Source: Porphyromonadaceae bacterium (GTDB lineage: Bacteria; Bacteroidota; Bacteroidia; Bacteroidales; Dysgonomonadaceae). From it: a DNA stretch of 27,812 bases. A program made the translations under genes and the position numbers. The notes beneath the pieces were generated by a model. The model made no database searches. It saw nothing but the letters and a program-made list of their open reading frames with translations, and was not told where the DNA came from. The DNA lies in contig JALHIE010000088.1 of NCBI GenBank assembly GCA_022840285.1, positions 1 through 27,812 on the forward strand, given 5' to 3'. Below, piece after piece: positions 1 through 8,126 of the stretch; position 1 is the first letter of the stretch; every line of letters starts with the position of its first letter.

Positions 1-2
1 TT

Positions 3-71
3 AGACCGAACAGAAGATTAAATGATAAACTTGTCAAAGAACTTATTGAGTTTGCGGCTATTGCTGCATGA
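3..71 (+). CDS. C-terminal end of an unidentified gene (partial)
   Basis: The window opens inside an open frame that ends in TGA at 69-71. It gives about 22 residues ending in KELIEFAAIAA. The composition is plausible for a helical protein end, but the fragment is too short to assign to a family. The gene would start left of the window. It could also be a chance open stretch. Confidence 0.35.
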   Translation, partial: RPNRRLNDKLVKELIEFAAIAA

Positions 72-202
72 CTATACTTGAAAAAATAACGAACTATTGT
101 AGATTATAAATACAAAAATAAGAATTTTTTTATTCAAGAAGGATTAAAATGAAAAAATCTTCATATCAAAATGGCAGAAATTTATGGCGAAATTCGCAGG
201 TA

Positions 203-670
203 TTAGTTAGCCGATTTATTGAAAAGCAAATACTCTGTGTCGGAATAATAAAGATGTAGTTGATTTACAAAAACTCTGTACTTTGTTACTCTTGAAAGAC
301 GATTAAGATATACCTTTGCTGCATCAGCGTCATTTTTTATTGCTTCAGAAAAAGAATCCGAGGATTCGAACGTGAAAACTCCTCTATTGGTGAATGAGTA
401 TTTCCCTTCAATATAGTTAATGTACGACATACCGGTAAAAGTACCGTCTTTATTCAACGTCAAATAATATGAATTCTTATTGCCAAGGACTAACGTGATT
501 TGCTTACTCGTTGTACTGGCATATCCCTCCAGTTTCCAACGACCATAAGGCGATTGTAACTCGAGGGCATCACTTTCCAGCCCTAACGCATCTTCCCTGG
601 AACAAGAGAAGAGTATTGCCGTTGCGACGGTGATAAGAAAAAATAATGTAAAGATTCTATATTTCCGCAT
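203..670 (-). CDS. Small lipoprotein, possibly META/HslJ-like fold
   Basis: A 155-residue protein with a lipoprotein signal: MRKYR, a hydrophobic stretch at about 7-21, then the lipobox LFSC with Cys at about residue 23. It is therefore exported and lipid-anchored. The mature part starts GRWKLEGYAS and continues with short beta-like segments (YYLTLNKDGTFTG, EGKYSFTNRGVFTF, LHLYYSDTEYLLF). This order resembles META/lipocalin-like domains, but that is a fold-level impression and not a secure assignment. The gene stands alone on the minus strand. Upstream, at 706-732, lies an element almost identical to the one before the ECF sigma gene at 20697, so the gene is probably a target of that sigma factor. 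Its function is unknown; a cell-envelope stress role is inference. Confidence 0.8.
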   Translation of the reverse strand: MRKYRIFTLFFLITVATAILFSCSREDALGLESDALELQSPYGRWKLEGYASTTSKQITLVLGNKNSYYLTLNKDGTFTGMSYINYIEGKYSFTNRGVFTFESSDSFSEAIKNDADAAKVYLNRLSRVTKYRVFVNQLHLYYSDTEYLLFNKSAN

Positions 671-705
671 CTGATTTATAAACGAATTACAATGTTACGT
701 ATTAT

Positions 706-732
706 AGATGAAAAAAACGAAAAAACGTTGCA
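706..732 (-). promoter_or_regulatory. Putative ECF-sigma promoter of the lipoprotein gene
   Basis: On the minus strand this reads TGCAAC, a 16-nt T-rich spacer, then CATCT, ending 35 nt before the ATG at 670. The same boxes with the same spacing precede the ECF sigma gene (20719-20745). An AAC motif in the -35 element is common among ECF-type promoters. The assignment rests on the match between the two sites. Confidence 0.6.
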
Positions 733-803
733 TGAGAAAGTGTTAAAAATGAATTTTACAATTAATTCGATAGCAAACTGCTCTTCTTCTCTGTATTTTT
801 TTG

Positions 804-811
804 TAAATTTG
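804..811 (+). promoter_or_regulatory. Bacteroidetes -7 box upstream of P5C dehydrogenase
   Basis: TAAATTTG fits the TAnnTTTG -7 consensus and lies 44 nt before the ATG at 856. No convincing -33 TTTG is present at the expected distance, so this is a partial match. Confidence 0.5.
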
Positions 812-855
812 TAACAATAAAAATAATACTAACCACACAAAAAACAATACGCCTT

Positions 856-2490
856 ATGTCAAAAGGAATTTACAAATTGCCCGAAATTAAGAATGAACCT
901 GTAAAGAGTTACGCTCCGGGATCACCAGAAAGACAAGCTTTAAAACGGAAACTTGCCGAACTAAATAAAGGCGGATTGGATATTCCGATGATCATTGACG
1001 GAAAAGAAGTCCGTACGGGAAACATATACGACATTCGCCCGCCACACGACCATCAACGTTTACTGGGACACTATCATCAAGGAGACAAAACACACGTACA
1101 GATGGCTATAGATGCTGCTCTAAAAGCAAAATCCGCCTGGGAAGCGATGCACTGGGAAAGCCGTGCTGCCATATTCCTGAAAGCAGCCGAACTGATTGCC
1201 GGACCCTACCGGTACGATTTCAATGCCGTCACCATGATCGGCCAATCGAAGAACGCTTTCCAGTCTGAAATTGATGCCGTTTGCGAATTGATCGATTTTT
1301 ATCGTTTCAATGTGCGCAACATGTATGAACTTTACGGTATGCAGCCCAATTCGGCTCCCGGAAGCTGGAACCGCACAGTTTGGCGTCCGTTGGAAGGATT
1401 TGTTTTCGCGCTGACCCCGTTCAACTTCACCTCCATCGCTGCCAACCTGGGAGGGGCACCCGCGTTAATGGGCAACACCGTCGTATGGAAACCATCTAAA
1501 ACAGCGGTTTACTCGGCTCATCTTATCATGAAAGTGTTAAAAGAGGCCGGACTACCCGACGGTGTCATCAACCTGATTTATGTGGGAGGAAAAGAGGCCG
1601 CTGAGGTAATTTTTAATCACCGGGAGTTTGCCGGATTACACTTTACGGGCTCTACAGGCGTTTTTAACGGAATGTGGAAAACCATTGCCGGAAATATGGA
1701 AAAATACAAATCCTACCCGCGCATCGTGGGAGAAACCGGCGGGAAAGACTACGTTTTTGCCGATACAACGGCCCAGGCTAAACAAGTAGCCACAGCCCTT
1801 ACACGCGGTGCTTTTGAATATCAGGGACAAAAATGTTCTGCCGCTTCCCGGGCCTATATTCCCGTACCCCTGTGGGAAGAGGTAAAAAATTATATGGAAG
1901 AGGATTTAAAATCAATTAAAATGGGTGCACCCGAAGATTTTACCCATTTCATCAATGCGGTTATCGATGAAGAGTCGTTCGATAAACTGGCAAAAGAGAT
2001 TGCCGTTGCAAAACAATCGCCCGATGCCGAAGTGATTATGGGCGGAAACTGCGATAAGTCAAAAGGATATTTCATTGACCCGACGGTTATTCTTGCGAAA
2101 AAACCCGACTACATCACGATGAAAGAGGAGCTTTTCGGGCCTATACTCACCGTTTATGTTTACGATCCGGAAAAATTGGATGAGACATTGGATATTCTTG
2201 ATACAACCACCGACTATGCGCTCACGGGGGCCATCTTTTCTTCCAGCAGAGCCAATATAGAGAAAATGACTGCCCGGCTTACACATACTGCTGGTAATTT
2301 TTACATCAACGACAAACCTACCGGTGCTGTGGTAGACCAGCAACCTTTCGGCGGTGGCCGCGCATCAGGCACGAACGATAAGGCCGGCTCCGTCTTCAAC
2401 CTGCTTCGTTGGGTTTCTCCGCAAACCATTAAGGAGACATTTGTTCCGGCAACGGATTACATGTATCCGAATTTCCTGGAGGACGAATGA
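856..2490 (+). CDS. pruA: Delta-1-pyrroline-5-carboxylate dehydrogenase
   Basis: This 544-residue NAD-dependent aldehyde dehydrogenase oxidises glutamate semialdehyde/pyrroline-5-carboxylate to glutamate, the last step of proline and ornithine/arginine breakdown. The length matches the stand-alone P5C dehydrogenases of Bacteroidetes. Visible features are the N-proximal segment RTGNIYDIRPPHDHQ, the cofactor-binding part PFNFTSIAANLGGAPALMGN, the general-base Glu in GETGGKD (about residue 293) and the nucleophile Cys in YQGQKCSAASR (residue 327). The C-terminal QQPFGGGRASGTNDKAG is typical of the family. No PutA-like proline dehydrogenase domain is fused to it and none lies next to it. The gene appears monocistronic, with its own -7 box. 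It fits an amino-acid-fermenting lifestyle (inference). Confidence 0.95.
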   Translation: MSKGIYKLPEIKNEPVKSYAPGSPERQALKRKLAELNKGGLDIPMIIDGKEVRTGNIYDIRPPHDHQRLLGHYHQGDKTHVQMAIDAALKAKSAWEAMHWESRAAIFLKAAELIAGPYRYDFNAVTMIGQSKNAFQSEIDAVCELIDFYRFNVRNMYELYGMQPNSAPGSWNRTVWRPLEGFVFALTPFNFTSIAANLGGAPALMGNTVVWKPSKTAVYSAHLIMKVLKEAGLPDGVINLIYVGGKEAAEVIFNHREFAGLHFTGSTGVFNGMWKTIAGNMEKYKSYPRIVGETGGKDYVFADTTAQAKQVATALTRGAFEYQGQKCSAASRAYIPVPLWEEVKNYMEEDLKSIKMGAPEDFTHFINAVIDEESFDKLAKEIAVAKQSPDAEVIMGGNCDKSKGYFIDPTVILAKKPDYITMKEELFGPILTVYVYDPEKLDETLDILDTTTDYALTGAIFSSSRANIEKMTARLTHTAGNFYINDKPTGAVVDQQPFGGGRASGTNDKAGSVFNLLRWVSPQTIKETFVPATDYMYPNFLEDE

Positions 2491-2532
2491 TTATGCACAT
2501 TTCCGTTAAAACTCGTTATAGCGAAAACATTC

Positions 2533-2540
2533 TATCTTTG
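2533..2540 (+). promoter_or_regulatory. -7 box of the cmk-ispH operon
   Basis: TATCTTTG is a perfect TAnnTTTG match 38 nt before the cmk ATG. The -33 position (around 2509-2512) is poor. Confidence 0.55.
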
Positions 2541-2578
2541 TAGTTGTTTACAAAATCAGCATCTGCTTTTCAACAGGA

Positions 2579-3271
2579 ATGAAAAAAATAAATATCGCTG
2601 TCGATGGTTTTTCATCGTGCGGCAAAAGCACTATAGCCAAAGGATTGGCAAAGGAATTGGGTTATACTTATATCGACAGTGGAGCTATGTACAGGGCAAT
2701 AGCCCTGTTTGCCTACCGCAACGGATGGATGACCGATACGGAAATAAATGAAGCTGCATTAAAAAAGCATATTTCAGGGATAAACATTTCCTTTGAAACA
2801 AACTCAGAAGGGCAACAGGAAACTTATTTAAACGGTGAAAATGTAGAGAAAGAAATCCGTTCACTGGAGATAGGCAACGGAGCAAGTCGAGTGAGCACCC
2901 TGGGGTTTGTGCGCAGAGAGCTGGTACGACAGCAACAGGCAATGGGAAAGAAGAAAGGCGTAGTAATGGACGGCAGGGATATAGGCACAGTCGTTTTCCC
3001 GGATGCTGAATTTAAAATTTTCCTCACGGCATCACCCGAAGTTCGCGCACAACGTCGTTTCGAAGAACTTCAGGCCAAAGGCACCCCTGTGTCCTACGAA
3101 AACACACTTGCCAATGTCCGTGAACGGGATGAAAGAGATACTACCCGTGCTGAGAGCCCTTTACGTAAAGCGACCGACGCCATCGAGCTGGATAATTCAC
3201 GCGTTACTATAACGGAACAATTGCAATGGGCAATGAACATGTTTAACAAAATCACAAAGCAAAATGAGTAA
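2579..3271 (+). CDS. cmk: Cytidylate kinase
   Basis: A 230-residue nucleoside monophosphate kinase that phosphorylates CMP and dCMP to the diphosphates with ATP in the cytoplasm. The N-terminus carries the P-loop FSSCGKST (about residues 11-18), followed by YIDSGAMYRAIALFA. The segment VVMDGRDIGTVVFPDAEFKIFLTAS is the family signature around the CMP-binding Asp and Arg. RRFEELQAKG and RDERDTTRAESPLRKA form the lid region. The length is normal. The stop overlaps the start of ispH by 8 nt (ATGAGTAA), so the two genes are probably co-transcribed and translationally coupled. This pairing is common in Bacteroidetes. Confidence 0.95.
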   Translation: MKKINIAVDGFSSCGKSTIAKGLAKELGYTYIDSGAMYRAIALFAYRNGWMTDTEINEAALKKHISGINISFETNSEGQQETYLNGENVEKEIRSLEIGNGASRVSTLGFVRRELVRQQQAMGKKKGVVMDGRDIGTVVFPDAEFKIFLTASPEVRAQRRFEELQAKGTPVSYENTLANVRERDERDTTRAESPLRKATDAIELDNSRVTITEQLQWAMNMFNKITKQNE

Positions 3272-4157
3272 AATTGAGATCGACAAGCAGTCCGGGTGCT
3301 GTTTTGGTGTAGCCAAAGCTATCAGCAAAGCAGAAGAAGAACTGAAGAAAGGCGGAACACTTTACTGTTTGGGCGATATTGTTCACAATAACGTTGAAGT
3401 GGAACGTCTTGCTAAAATGGGATTGATAACCATCAACCACGAACAATTTAAACAGCTTAAAGATGTCCGCGTGCTGCTACGTGCCCACGGAGAGCCCCCA
3501 AGCACCTATCAAATAGCAAAGGAAAACAATATTGAACTGATTGACGCATCCTGTCCGGTCGTTCTTGGTTTACAGAAACGGATCAAAAAGAAATTCATCA
3601 CAAAACAGAATGAAGAAGGACAAATTGTGATCTTTGGAAAAAAAGGGCATGCCGAAGTGAACGGACTGATGGGTCAGACTGACGAATCGGCCATAGTGAT
3701 TGAAAAGAAAGAAGACATCGATAAACTCGACTTCTCACGCGATATAAGCCTTTTCTCCCAAACCACCAAGCCACTGGACGGATTTCAGGAAATTGGGGAA
3801 TTGATAAAAGCGCGTATGAAAGAGGGAGCCACGTTTGAGTTTTACGACACCATTTGTCGCCAGGTTTCCAATCGTGTGCCGAATATGCACGATTTTGCGA
3901 AGAGGCACGACCTCGTTATTTTTATCGCAGGGGAAAAAAGCTCCAACGGAAAAGTTCTTTTTGCCGAATGTAAAAAGTTTAACCGGAACTCACACCTGAT
4001 CCATCATCCTGATCAGCTGGATCCGGAATGGATCCGGGAAAACATCAGTATCGGTGTCTGTGGGGCAACTTCAACACCCATGTGGCAGATGGAGGCTGTC
4101 GCCAAAAAAATATCGGACCGAATACCGGAAACGGAAGTTGAAAAAGCTGCTTTTTAA
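3264..4157 (+). CDS. ispH: 4-hydroxy-3-methylbut-2-enyl diphosphate reductase
   Basis: This iron-sulfur enzyme performs the last step of the MEP isoprenoid pathway, reducing HMBPP to IPP and DMAPP. At 297 residues it is full length and unfused; some bacteria carry IspH fused to an S1 protein. The three cluster-ligating cysteines are visible at residues 12 (SGCCFGV), 97 (DASCPVV) and 198 (DTICRQV). The catalytic Glu lies in GHAEVNG (residue 131), SQTT is at 165-168 and SSNGK at about 227. A further cysteine occurs in GVCGATSTP near the C-terminus. The start overlaps cmk. The stop codon at 4155-4157 sits inside the hairpin of the terminator that follows. Confidence 0.95.
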   Translation: MSKIEIDKQSGCCFGVAKAISKAEEELKKGGTLYCLGDIVHNNVEVERLAKMGLITINHEQFKQLKDVRVLLRAHGEPPSTYQIAKENNIELIDASCPVVLGLQKRIKKKFITKQNEEGQIVIFGKKGHAEVNGLMGQTDESAIVIEKKEDIDKLDFSRDISLFSQTTKPLDGFQEIGELIKARMKEGATFEFYDTICRQVSNRVPNMHDFAKRHDLVIFIAGEKSSNGKVLFAECKKFNRNSHLIHHPDQLDPEWIRENISIGVCGATSTPMWQMEAVAKKISDRIPETEVEKAAF

Positions 4158-4170
4158 AGCAGCTTTTTTT
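4141..4170 (+). terminator. Intrinsic terminator of cmk-ispH
   Basis: GCTGCTTT (4146-4153) pairs with AAAGCAGC (4156-4163). An A-run lies before the stem and seven T residues follow it. The ispH stop codon overlaps the loop and right arm. The T-tract also holds the presumed -33 box of pfkA. Confidence 0.8.
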
Positions 4171-4199
4171 GTGCGCCTCCTAAAAAAAAATTACCTTTG
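4168..4199 (+). promoter_or_regulatory. Promoter of pfkA
   Basis: TTTG at 4168-4171, a 20-nt gap, then TACCTTTG at 4192-4199. This fits the Bacteroidetes primary sigma consensus very well and leaves a leader of roughly 50 nt before the ATG at 4254. Confidence 0.75.
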
Positions 4200-4253
4200 C
4201 AGCCGATTGTATTCAGGTTCAACCAATTTAAAAAAGAGGACTAATTTTCGAAA

Positions 4254-5237
4254 ATGGATTCAAATGTAAAAAGCATCGGCGTACTTACTTCCGGAGGAGA
4301 TGCACCGGGAATGAATGCTGCCATCCGTGCTGTAACCCGCGCTGCGATCTTTAACGGCATGCGCGTATTTGGTATTTACAGAGGATATAAAGGACTTATA
4401 AGCAACGAAATAGAAGAATTCAAGACCAACAGCGTCAGCAACATCATCCAACAGGGAGGAACCATACTGAAGACTGCCCGGTGTGAGGAGTTTATGACGG
4501 AAGCTGGAAGAAAGACAGCATACGAAAACATGCAACGGCACGGAATAGATGCCCTGGTGGTCATCGGCGGCGACGGATCACTGACCGGTGCCGGAATATT
4601 TGCCAACGAATACAATATTCCGATCGTAGGGTTGCCGGGAACCATTGACAACGACCTGAACGGAACCGACACCACCATCGGTTACGATACCGCTTTGAAC
4701 ACCATCATGCAATCGATGGATAAAATCCGTGACACAGCCACATCGCACGAACGACTTTTCTTTGTGGAAGTGATGGGACGCAACTGCGGCTACCTCGCAC
4801 TCAACAGCGCCATAGCCTCGGGCGCCGAAGCAGCCATAATTCCTGAAATAAGCATGGAGAAAGACCAGTTGGAGGAACTCATCAATCAGGGTTTCCGCAA
4901 ATCGAAAAGCAGCAGCATGGTTCTAGTTACCGAAAGCGAAATAACCGGTGGAGCGATGAACCTCGCCGAGCGGGTAAAAAAACAGTACCCTCAATACGAT
5001 GTACGGGTTTCCATATTGGGACACCTGCAACGCGGAGGCTCACCCACTGCGCAAGACCGTATCCTGGCAAGCAGGATGGGCATTGCAGCCATCCAGGCAC
5101 TACTGGAAAATCAGCGCAACGTGATGATCGGTATTCGGGAGAACGAAATTGATTACGTACCGTTTAAACGGGCCATAAAAAAGGATCGGGAGATCAGTCC
5201 TGAACTGCTCGAAGTTCTTAAAATTTCTTCTATTTAA
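4254..5237 (+). CDS. pfkA: ATP-dependent 6-phosphofructokinase
   Basis: This 327-residue enzyme phosphorylates fructose 6-phosphate to fructose 1,6-bisphosphate in glycolysis. The glycine-rich TSGGDAPGMNAAIRA near the N-terminus and VIGGDGSLTGA form the ATP site. PGTIDNDLNGTDTTIGYDTALN carries the catalytic TIDND motif, and EVMGRNCGYLAL and GHLQRGGSPTAQDR bind the sugar phosphate. The Gly in GGDGS is typical of ATP-using rather than PPi-using enzymes. The length matches bacterial PfkA. It is a single gene between its own promoter and the epimerase promoter. Confidence 0.95.
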   Translation: MDSNVKSIGVLTSGGDAPGMNAAIRAVTRAAIFNGMRVFGIYRGYKGLISNEIEEFKTNSVSNIIQQGGTILKTARCEEFMTEAGRKTAYENMQRHGIDALVVIGGDGSLTGAGIFANEYNIPIVGLPGTIDNDLNGTDTTIGYDTALNTIMQSMDKIRDTATSHERLFFVEVMGRNCGYLALNSAIASGAEAAIIPEISMEKDQLEELINQGFRKSKSSSMVLVTESEITGGAMNLAERVKKQYPQYDVRVSILGHLQRGGSPTAQDRILASRMGIAAIQALLENQRNVMIGIRENEIDYVPFKRAIKKDREISPELLEVLKISSI

Positions 5238-5274
5238 AGGCAAAAATAAATTTTATCATACAACTTAAAAATCT

Positions 5275-5282
5275 TACCTTTG
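5275..5282 (+). promoter_or_regulatory. -7 box upstream of the epimerase/decarboxylase block
   Basis: TACCTTTG fits TAnnTTTG. A weak TTTT stands at the -33 position (5251-5254) with a 20-nt gap. It lies 30 nt before the epimerase ATG and probably drives the whole decarboxylase operon. Confidence 0.6.
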
Positions 5283-5312
5283 CATTTTTAAAAAAATAAT
5301 CACTTAATTAAT

Positions 5313-5717
5313 ATGGAATTAACACACATTGAACACATCGGTATTGCTGTAAAAAGCATTAAAGAACAACTGCCTTATTATGAGGGTATTCTCGGCCTGA
5401 AATGCTACAACATCGAAACGGTTGAAGACCAAAAAGTTAAAACGGCCTTTTTTATGATTGGACAAACCAAAATTGAACTGCTGGAACCTACCAGCGAAGA
5501 AAGTACCGTTGCCAAGTTCATTGAAAAAAGGGGTGAGGGCATCCATCACATCGCTTTTGCCACTAAAAACCTGAGTGAGTCTCTCCAGGAGATTGAAGCA
5601 AAAGGCGTGCGCCTTATCGATACACAACCCCGAGCCGGTGCTGAAGGACTGAACATTGCTTTTTTACACCCTAAATCGACCGGTAGCGTATTGACCGAAT
5701 TATGCGAGCATCCATAG
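5313..5717 (+). CDS. mce: Methylmalonyl-CoA epimerase
   Basis: This 134-residue vicinal-oxygen-chelate protein interconverts (R)- and (S)-methylmalonyl-CoA. It links methylmalonyl-CoA mutase to the decarboxylase encoded next to it. Metal-binding candidates are visible: His in IEHIGIAV at the N-terminus, His in GEGIHHIAFATKN in the second half and Glu in VLTELCEHP at the C-terminus. The two beta-alpha-beta halves have the usual spacing and the length is normal for the family. It leads the propionate operon, 64 nt before the decarboxylase alpha subunit. No mutase genes lie in the window. Confidence 0.93.
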   Translation: MELTHIEHIGIAVKSIKEQLPYYEGILGLKCYNIETVEDQKVKTAFFMIGQTKIELLEPTSEESTVAKFIEKRGEGIHHIAFATKNLSESLQEIEAKGVRLIDTQPRAGAEGLNIAFLHPKSTGSVLTELCEHP

Positions 5718-5781
5718 ATGACCGACTTCGATAAGGCTTTGCGATAGAACAAAAATTTAATTCATAACAAATAATAATCTT

Positions 5782-7168
5782 ATGAGCATCCAACTCGAAA
5801 AAGTTAAAGAGCTTATTCAATTACGCGAAAAAGCTCGCTTAGGTGGTGGTGAGAAAAGAATTGAGTCTCAGCATCTAAAAGGTAAATACACAGCTCGCGA
5901 ACGTCTGGCCATGCTTCTTGACGAAGGAAGTTTTGAAGAATTCGACATGTTTGTGGAACACCGTTGTCACAACCAATCGCAAAAAATTTGCAAGGTAATG
6001 GACCAGGCCATGAAAATGGGTGCCCCCCTTATCGGCATCAACGACTCCGGAGGTGCGCGCATTCAGGAGGGAATTAACGCCTTGGCGGGTTATGCCGAGA
6101 TTTTCCAGCGCAACATTTTAGCATCGGGAGTAATTCCACAGATTTCAGGTATCTTTGGCCCCTGCGCAGGGGGCGCCGTATACTCCCCTGCCCTGACCGA
6201 CTTCAACATCATGACCCAGGGAACTTCCTATATGTTCCTGACCGGTCCCAAAGTGGTGAAAACAGTTACCGGAGAAGACGTTACGCAGGAACAGCTGGGT
6301 GGGGCTTCGGTGCATACTACCAAATCGGGAGTGGCCCATTTCTCCGCTCAAACCGAAGAGGATGCCATACAGGTAATTCAAAAGCTGTTGTCCTACATTC
6401 CACAGAACAACCTGGAGGAACCGCCGGTATTTAAAAGCTCCGATCCGATCGACAGGCTGGAAGACGGTCTGAACGAAATTATCCCGGACAGTGCCAACAA
6501 ACCCTACGACATGTATGAAGTTATCGGTGCCGTTGTCGACAGTGGAGAATTTTTGGAAGTGCACGCTGATTATGCAAAGAACATCATCGTGGGCTTCGCC
6601 CGTTTGGGTTCTCGATATCAACGCTTCTCGCAAGGCTGCCAGGTTTGTCCGTTTTTGCGACGCTTTCAATATCTCCATTGTTTCATTGGTCGACGTTCCC
6701 GGCTTCCTTCCCGGCACAGGACAAGAATATGGCGGTGTAATCACCCACGGTGCAAAACTGCTTTACGCCTACGGTGAAGCCACGGTTCCGAAAGTGACCG
6801 TTACCCTGCGTAAATCGTACGGAGGAGCACACATCGTCATGAGCTGCAAGCAACTTCGCGGTGACATTAACTACGCCTGGCCCAGTGCGGAAATCGCTGT
6901 GATGGGTGCGGAAGGAGCCGTAGAGGTTCTTTACAGCAAAGAAATTGCTGCCGAAAAAGATCCCGAAAAACTGACCCTCATTCTGGAAGCAAAGAAAAAA
7001 GAATACAACGACTTGTTCACCAACCCGTACGAAGCAGCCCGTTACGGCTACATCGACGATGTGATTGAACCAAGAAATACCCGTTTCCGTGTTATCAGGG
7101 CATTGCAGCAATTGCAAACCAAAAAGCTGACTAACCCCCCTAAAAAACACGATAACTTACCGCTATAA
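5782..7168 (+). pseudogene. mmdA: Methylmalonyl-CoA decarboxylase alpha subunit with two internal deletions, one frameshifting
   Basis: This is the carboxyltransferase subunit (propionyl/methylmalonyl-CoA family), which moves the carboxyl group from (S)-methylmalonyl-CoA to biotin. N-terminal YTARERLAMLLDEGSFEEFD, GINDSGGARIQEG, GPCAGGAVYSPAL and PGFLPGTGQEYGGVI are clear family motifs. The frame breaks at about 6604-6608: 5782-6606 reads GFARL, then the frame moves by one and continues as VLDINASRKAARF to 7168. From memory of the family, about 17 residues (near 50 nt) are missing there. A second gap lies near 5968-5980 (residues 62-67). There HRC is followed almost at once by QKICKVMDQ, whereas homologues have roughly 42 more residues; this gap stays in frame. 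Joined, the two parts give 461 residues against about 515-520 expected. The intact operon around it argues for an assembly error or a recent mutation rather than old decay. Confidence 0.85.
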
Positions 7169-7179
7169 TTTACATAAGT

Positions 7180-8085
7180 ATGAATAAATTAAAACAACTG
7201 TTGTTTTTGTCTGCATTGATACTTCTTGTGAGTTGTACCATAAAAGATGAAAATCCGCGTTGGGTGATCAACGAAGTTATGGTAGATAACCAAACGGGTT
7301 TCATGGACGACTTCGGTCAACGAAACGGATGGATCGAGATATTCAACAACACGTACAAAACGCAGGATCTGGGAGGAAGATACCTTACCGATGATCCCAA
7401 CAATCCGAAAAAATATCCGATTCCCCGAGGTGATGTCCTCACAAAGATTCCACCCCGTCAACATGTACTGTTCTGGGCAGACAACGAGCCGTTCAACGGA
7501 ACTTTCCACGTGAATTTCAAGCTTGATCCGAGCAAAGATAACTACATAGCATTGTATGAAAATGACGGGAAAACTTTGCTGGATGAGATCGTGATTCCTG
7601 CCGGACTGCCGACCGACAAGACTTACGGTTATCCGGCCGACGGCATCAAATTCGACAAAAATAACAATACACTGGCTACTCAGCTTGAACGAATAACCCC
7701 AAGCAGCAACAATGCCGTTCTGGAAGAAAACCCCAAGGTAGTTTCCTTACAGGAGAACGATCCCTTTGGTGTAACCATAACCATTACCTCGATGTTGGTG
7801 GTTTTCCTGGGGCTGATCTTGCTGTACCTTATCTTTAAGGCAATCGGAAATACGGCAAAAAACATTTCCCACAAACGTGTTGCCAGCGCAGGTACCTTGT
7901 CGGCCGTAAGAGGAGAGAGTTTGCTTACCGGTGAGGTGCTGGCCGCAATATCCGCCGCTATTCACGAGTTGAATCAGGACGTTCACGATATTGAAAGTAC
8001 CATCCTTACCATCAGTGAAGTCAGACGCAAATACTCTCCCTGGAGTTCTAAATTATACACCTTGCGTCAAGATCCCCGCAGGTAA
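7180..8085 (+). CDS. OadG-family gamma subunit with N-terminal lipoprotein signal and lamin-tail domain
   Basis: A 301-residue protein, far longer than a classical gamma subunit (about 80 residues). Residues 1-19 form a lipoprotein signal ending LLVSC (Cys 19). Residues 29-180 resemble a lamin-tail domain: WVINEVMVDN, NGWIEIFN, LGGRYLTDD, DNYIALYENDGKTLLDEI. A single membrane segment follows at about 198-220 (VTITITSMLVVFLGLILLYL), which is the OadG-like part, then a cytoplasmic tail with VLAAISAAIHEL. The gamma subunit normally anchors and assembles the sodium-pumping decarboxylase. Its position directly after the alpha subunit (11-nt gap) and before the biotin carrier supports this role. 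The lamin-tail domain would be outside the membrane. Such fusions are known from Bacteroidetes genomes; the job of the extra domain is not known to me. Confidence 0.85.
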   Translation: MNKLKQLLFLSALILLVSCTIKDENPRWVINEVMVDNQTGFMDDFGQRNGWIEIFNNTYKTQDLGGRYLTDDPNNPKKYPIPRGDVLTKIPPRQHVLFWADNEPFNGTFHVNFKLDPSKDNYIALYENDGKTLLDEIVIPAGLPTDKTYGYPADGIKFDKNNNTLATQLERITPSSNNAVLEENPKVVSLQENDPFGVTITITSMLVVFLGLILLYLIFKAIGNTAKNISHKRVASAGTLSAVRGESLLTGEVLAAISAAIHELNQDVHDIESTILTISEVRRKYSPWSSKLYTLRQDPRR

Positions 8086-8126
8086 TTCATTAATCCATTT
8101 CATTTACTCAGAAAGAAATATTCCTT

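Noticed and set aside
149..259. 36-codon frame on the plus strand with a good AGGA before its ATG
   Set aside because: It runs into the 3' end of the lipoprotein gene on the other strand and resembles nothing; it may be debris.
6145..6744. 199-codon open frame on the minus strand inside the decarboxylase alpha gene
   Set aside because: It is antisense to strongly conserved coding sequence, has no promoter or recognisable domain, and is explained by codon bias of the real gene.
6491..7168. Separate gene starting at 6491
   Set aside because: Its first 38 codons are out-of-frame reading of the alpha subunit. The part after 6608 is the alpha subunit C-terminus, so this is one broken gene.
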